Origin: JAPLKB01 sp964429485
Lineage (GTDB): Bacteria > Desulfobacterota > Syntrophorhabdia > Syntrophorhabdales > Syntrophorhabdaceae
Direction of reading: 5' to 3'
NCBI GenBank assembly: GCA_964429485.1
Contig: CAYSBW010000001.1
Coordinates: 1-64,000 of the forward strand
Length of the DNA stretch: 64,000 bases
Below are positions 63,371-64,000 of the stretch, piece after piece. The stretch's first letter is position 1, and each line of letters starts with the position of its first letter. A program made the position numbers and the translations under genes. The notes beneath the pieces were generated by a model. That model worked only from the letters and a program-made list of their open reading frames with translations, had not been told where the DNA came from and did no database searches.

Positions 63371-64000
63371 ATGAGATATAAAATATCCTTTCTACTTTTT
63401 CTCCTGTTTGTACTTTTTTATCTTTATATAAACCATCTTAACCCTGGTAACGTCAAGTTTTACCTTGGTGCGGGGAAATTCCTCGAGACAAACGTTGCAA
63501 CCTATGTGGTGGTATCATTTATACTGGGTATATTGATTTCAATTATTATAAGCTTTTTCTATGATATTGGAAGGTTGATCAGTGGGTGGAAAGAGGGGAA
63601 GAGAGGAAAGAAAAAACAGGAATTCAAGGATTTTTTTGAAAAAGCAAAGGCCTATGATTTGAGAGGCGACAGAGAAAAAGCTATTGAAAATCTCAACAGA
63701 ATCATCAGAAAGACACCTGATATGGAAGAACCGTACATGTTTCTTTCCGATATTTACATATCCATGAAAGAGTATGATAAAGCCATTGAAACACTCGATC
63801 TTGCAGAGACAAATCTTGGTAAGCTTGAATCTATACTATTGAAAAGGTCAAAGGTTCGCCTTACTACAAAAGATACCCACAAAATAGAAGACGAATTAAA
63901 AGAAGTTTTGAAAAAAAACGAATCAAATCTTGAAGTGCTTTCAATTTTAAGGGATTATTATATTTCTAGGAAAAGATGGGATGATGCCTATGAAACAGAA
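63371..64000 (+). CDS. membrane-anchored TPR protein, LapB-like (3' end beyond window)
   Basis: A partial gene, 210 codons visible and open to the window end. The N-terminus has two membrane helices (about 4-20 and 44-67), the second followed by basic residues. Tetratricopeptide repeats follow (AKAYDLRGDREKAIENLNRII, then FLSDIYISMKEYDKAIETLDLAE). The LapA-plus-LapB-like plan suggests a role in lipopolysaccharide assembly control. It starts four bases after the DksA-like stop. Confidence 0.75.
   Translation, partial: MRYKISFLLFLLFVLFYLYINHLNPGNVKFYLGAGKFLETNVATYVVVSFILGILISIIISFFYDIGRLISGWKEGKRGKKKQEFKDFFEKAKAYDLRGDREKAIENLNRIIRKTPDMEEPYMFLSDIYISMKEYDKAIETLDLAETNLGKLESILLKRSKVRLTTKDTHKIEDELKEVLKKNESNLEVLSILRDYYISRKRWDDAYETE

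Overview
The window reads as part of a chromosome from a low-GC, Gram-negative, anaerobic bacterium of the deltaproteobacterial (Desulfobacterota-like) or Nitrospirota-like type. The evidence is an outer-membrane LPS gene (kdsB), rubrerythrin, ferredoxin-dependent indolepyruvate oxidoreductase (iorA/iorB), thymidylate synthase ThyX, and the conserved run rplU-rpmA-obg-proB-proA-nadD-rsfS. I cannot name the species. The sequence holds a 100-N scaffold gap at 10883-10982 with the same 55 bases on both sides, so it is a draft assembly. I saw no rRNA or tRNA genes, no CRISPR array and no intact insertion sequence.

Layout. 0.2-2.4 kb: a CRISPR-linked CARF protein (NE0113 family) and an exported FecR-domain protein. 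2.6-10.8 kb: housekeeping genes (thyX, a BrkB-cNMP fusion, kdsB-uvrA, a ThiF/MoaD pair, a cold-shock gene, gpmA). 11.3-19.3 kb: alpha-2-macroglobulin with penicillin-binding protein 1C. 19.3-23.5 kb: tatA, tsaC/sua5, two lipoprotein-like genes, a zinc ribbon, ftsY and rubrerythrin. 23.6-27.8 kb (minus): carbamoyltransferase, glycosyltransferase and a tandem kinase-fold protein, a probable cell-surface glycan operon. 28.0-31.7 kb: an exported tetrapyrrole-methylase protein, a SAM methyltransferase and a DUF4213/DUF364 protein, a possible undescribed metal or tetrapyrrole pathway. 31.8-35.0 kb: a TPR protein, SemiSWEET, enoyl-CoA hydratase and a DUF188 protein. 35.2-41.3 kb: aminotransferase, degenerate IorA paralogue, small ORF, iorB, iorA and a glycosyltransferase. 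41.3-46.0 kb: dodecin, two hsp20 genes, cupin, TM2, SMR and glycerol dehydrogenase genes. 46.2-50.9 kb: an L,D-transpeptidase/Mur-ligase fusion, purQ, an HU/IHF gene and a histone-deacetylase-like gene. 51.1-54.2 kb: a selenium/sulfur cassette with a structured leader. 55.4-57.9 kb: DUF1460, a lone ABC permease and a Cys-type alpha/beta hydrolase. 58.0-64.0 kb: the conserved rplU-to-rsfS run, a DksA-like gene and a truncated TPR gene.

Best candidate for an undescribed system: the leader at 51118-51414. A promoter is followed by a ten-codon ORF with a strong ribosome-binding site that ends in UGA. A compact two-hairpin structure follows at once, whose second hairpin resembles a bacterial SECIS element. 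Two terminator-like hairpins then precede yedE, tusA and an EF2568-type class V aminotransferase, families linked to selenium metabolism. This looks like a switch that senses UGA decoding or selenocysteine and controls selenium-handling genes. Other strong oddities are the YkuD-Mpl fusion, the exported tetrapyrrole methylase with its DUF364 partner, and the IorA-like pseudoenzyme inside the ior operon.
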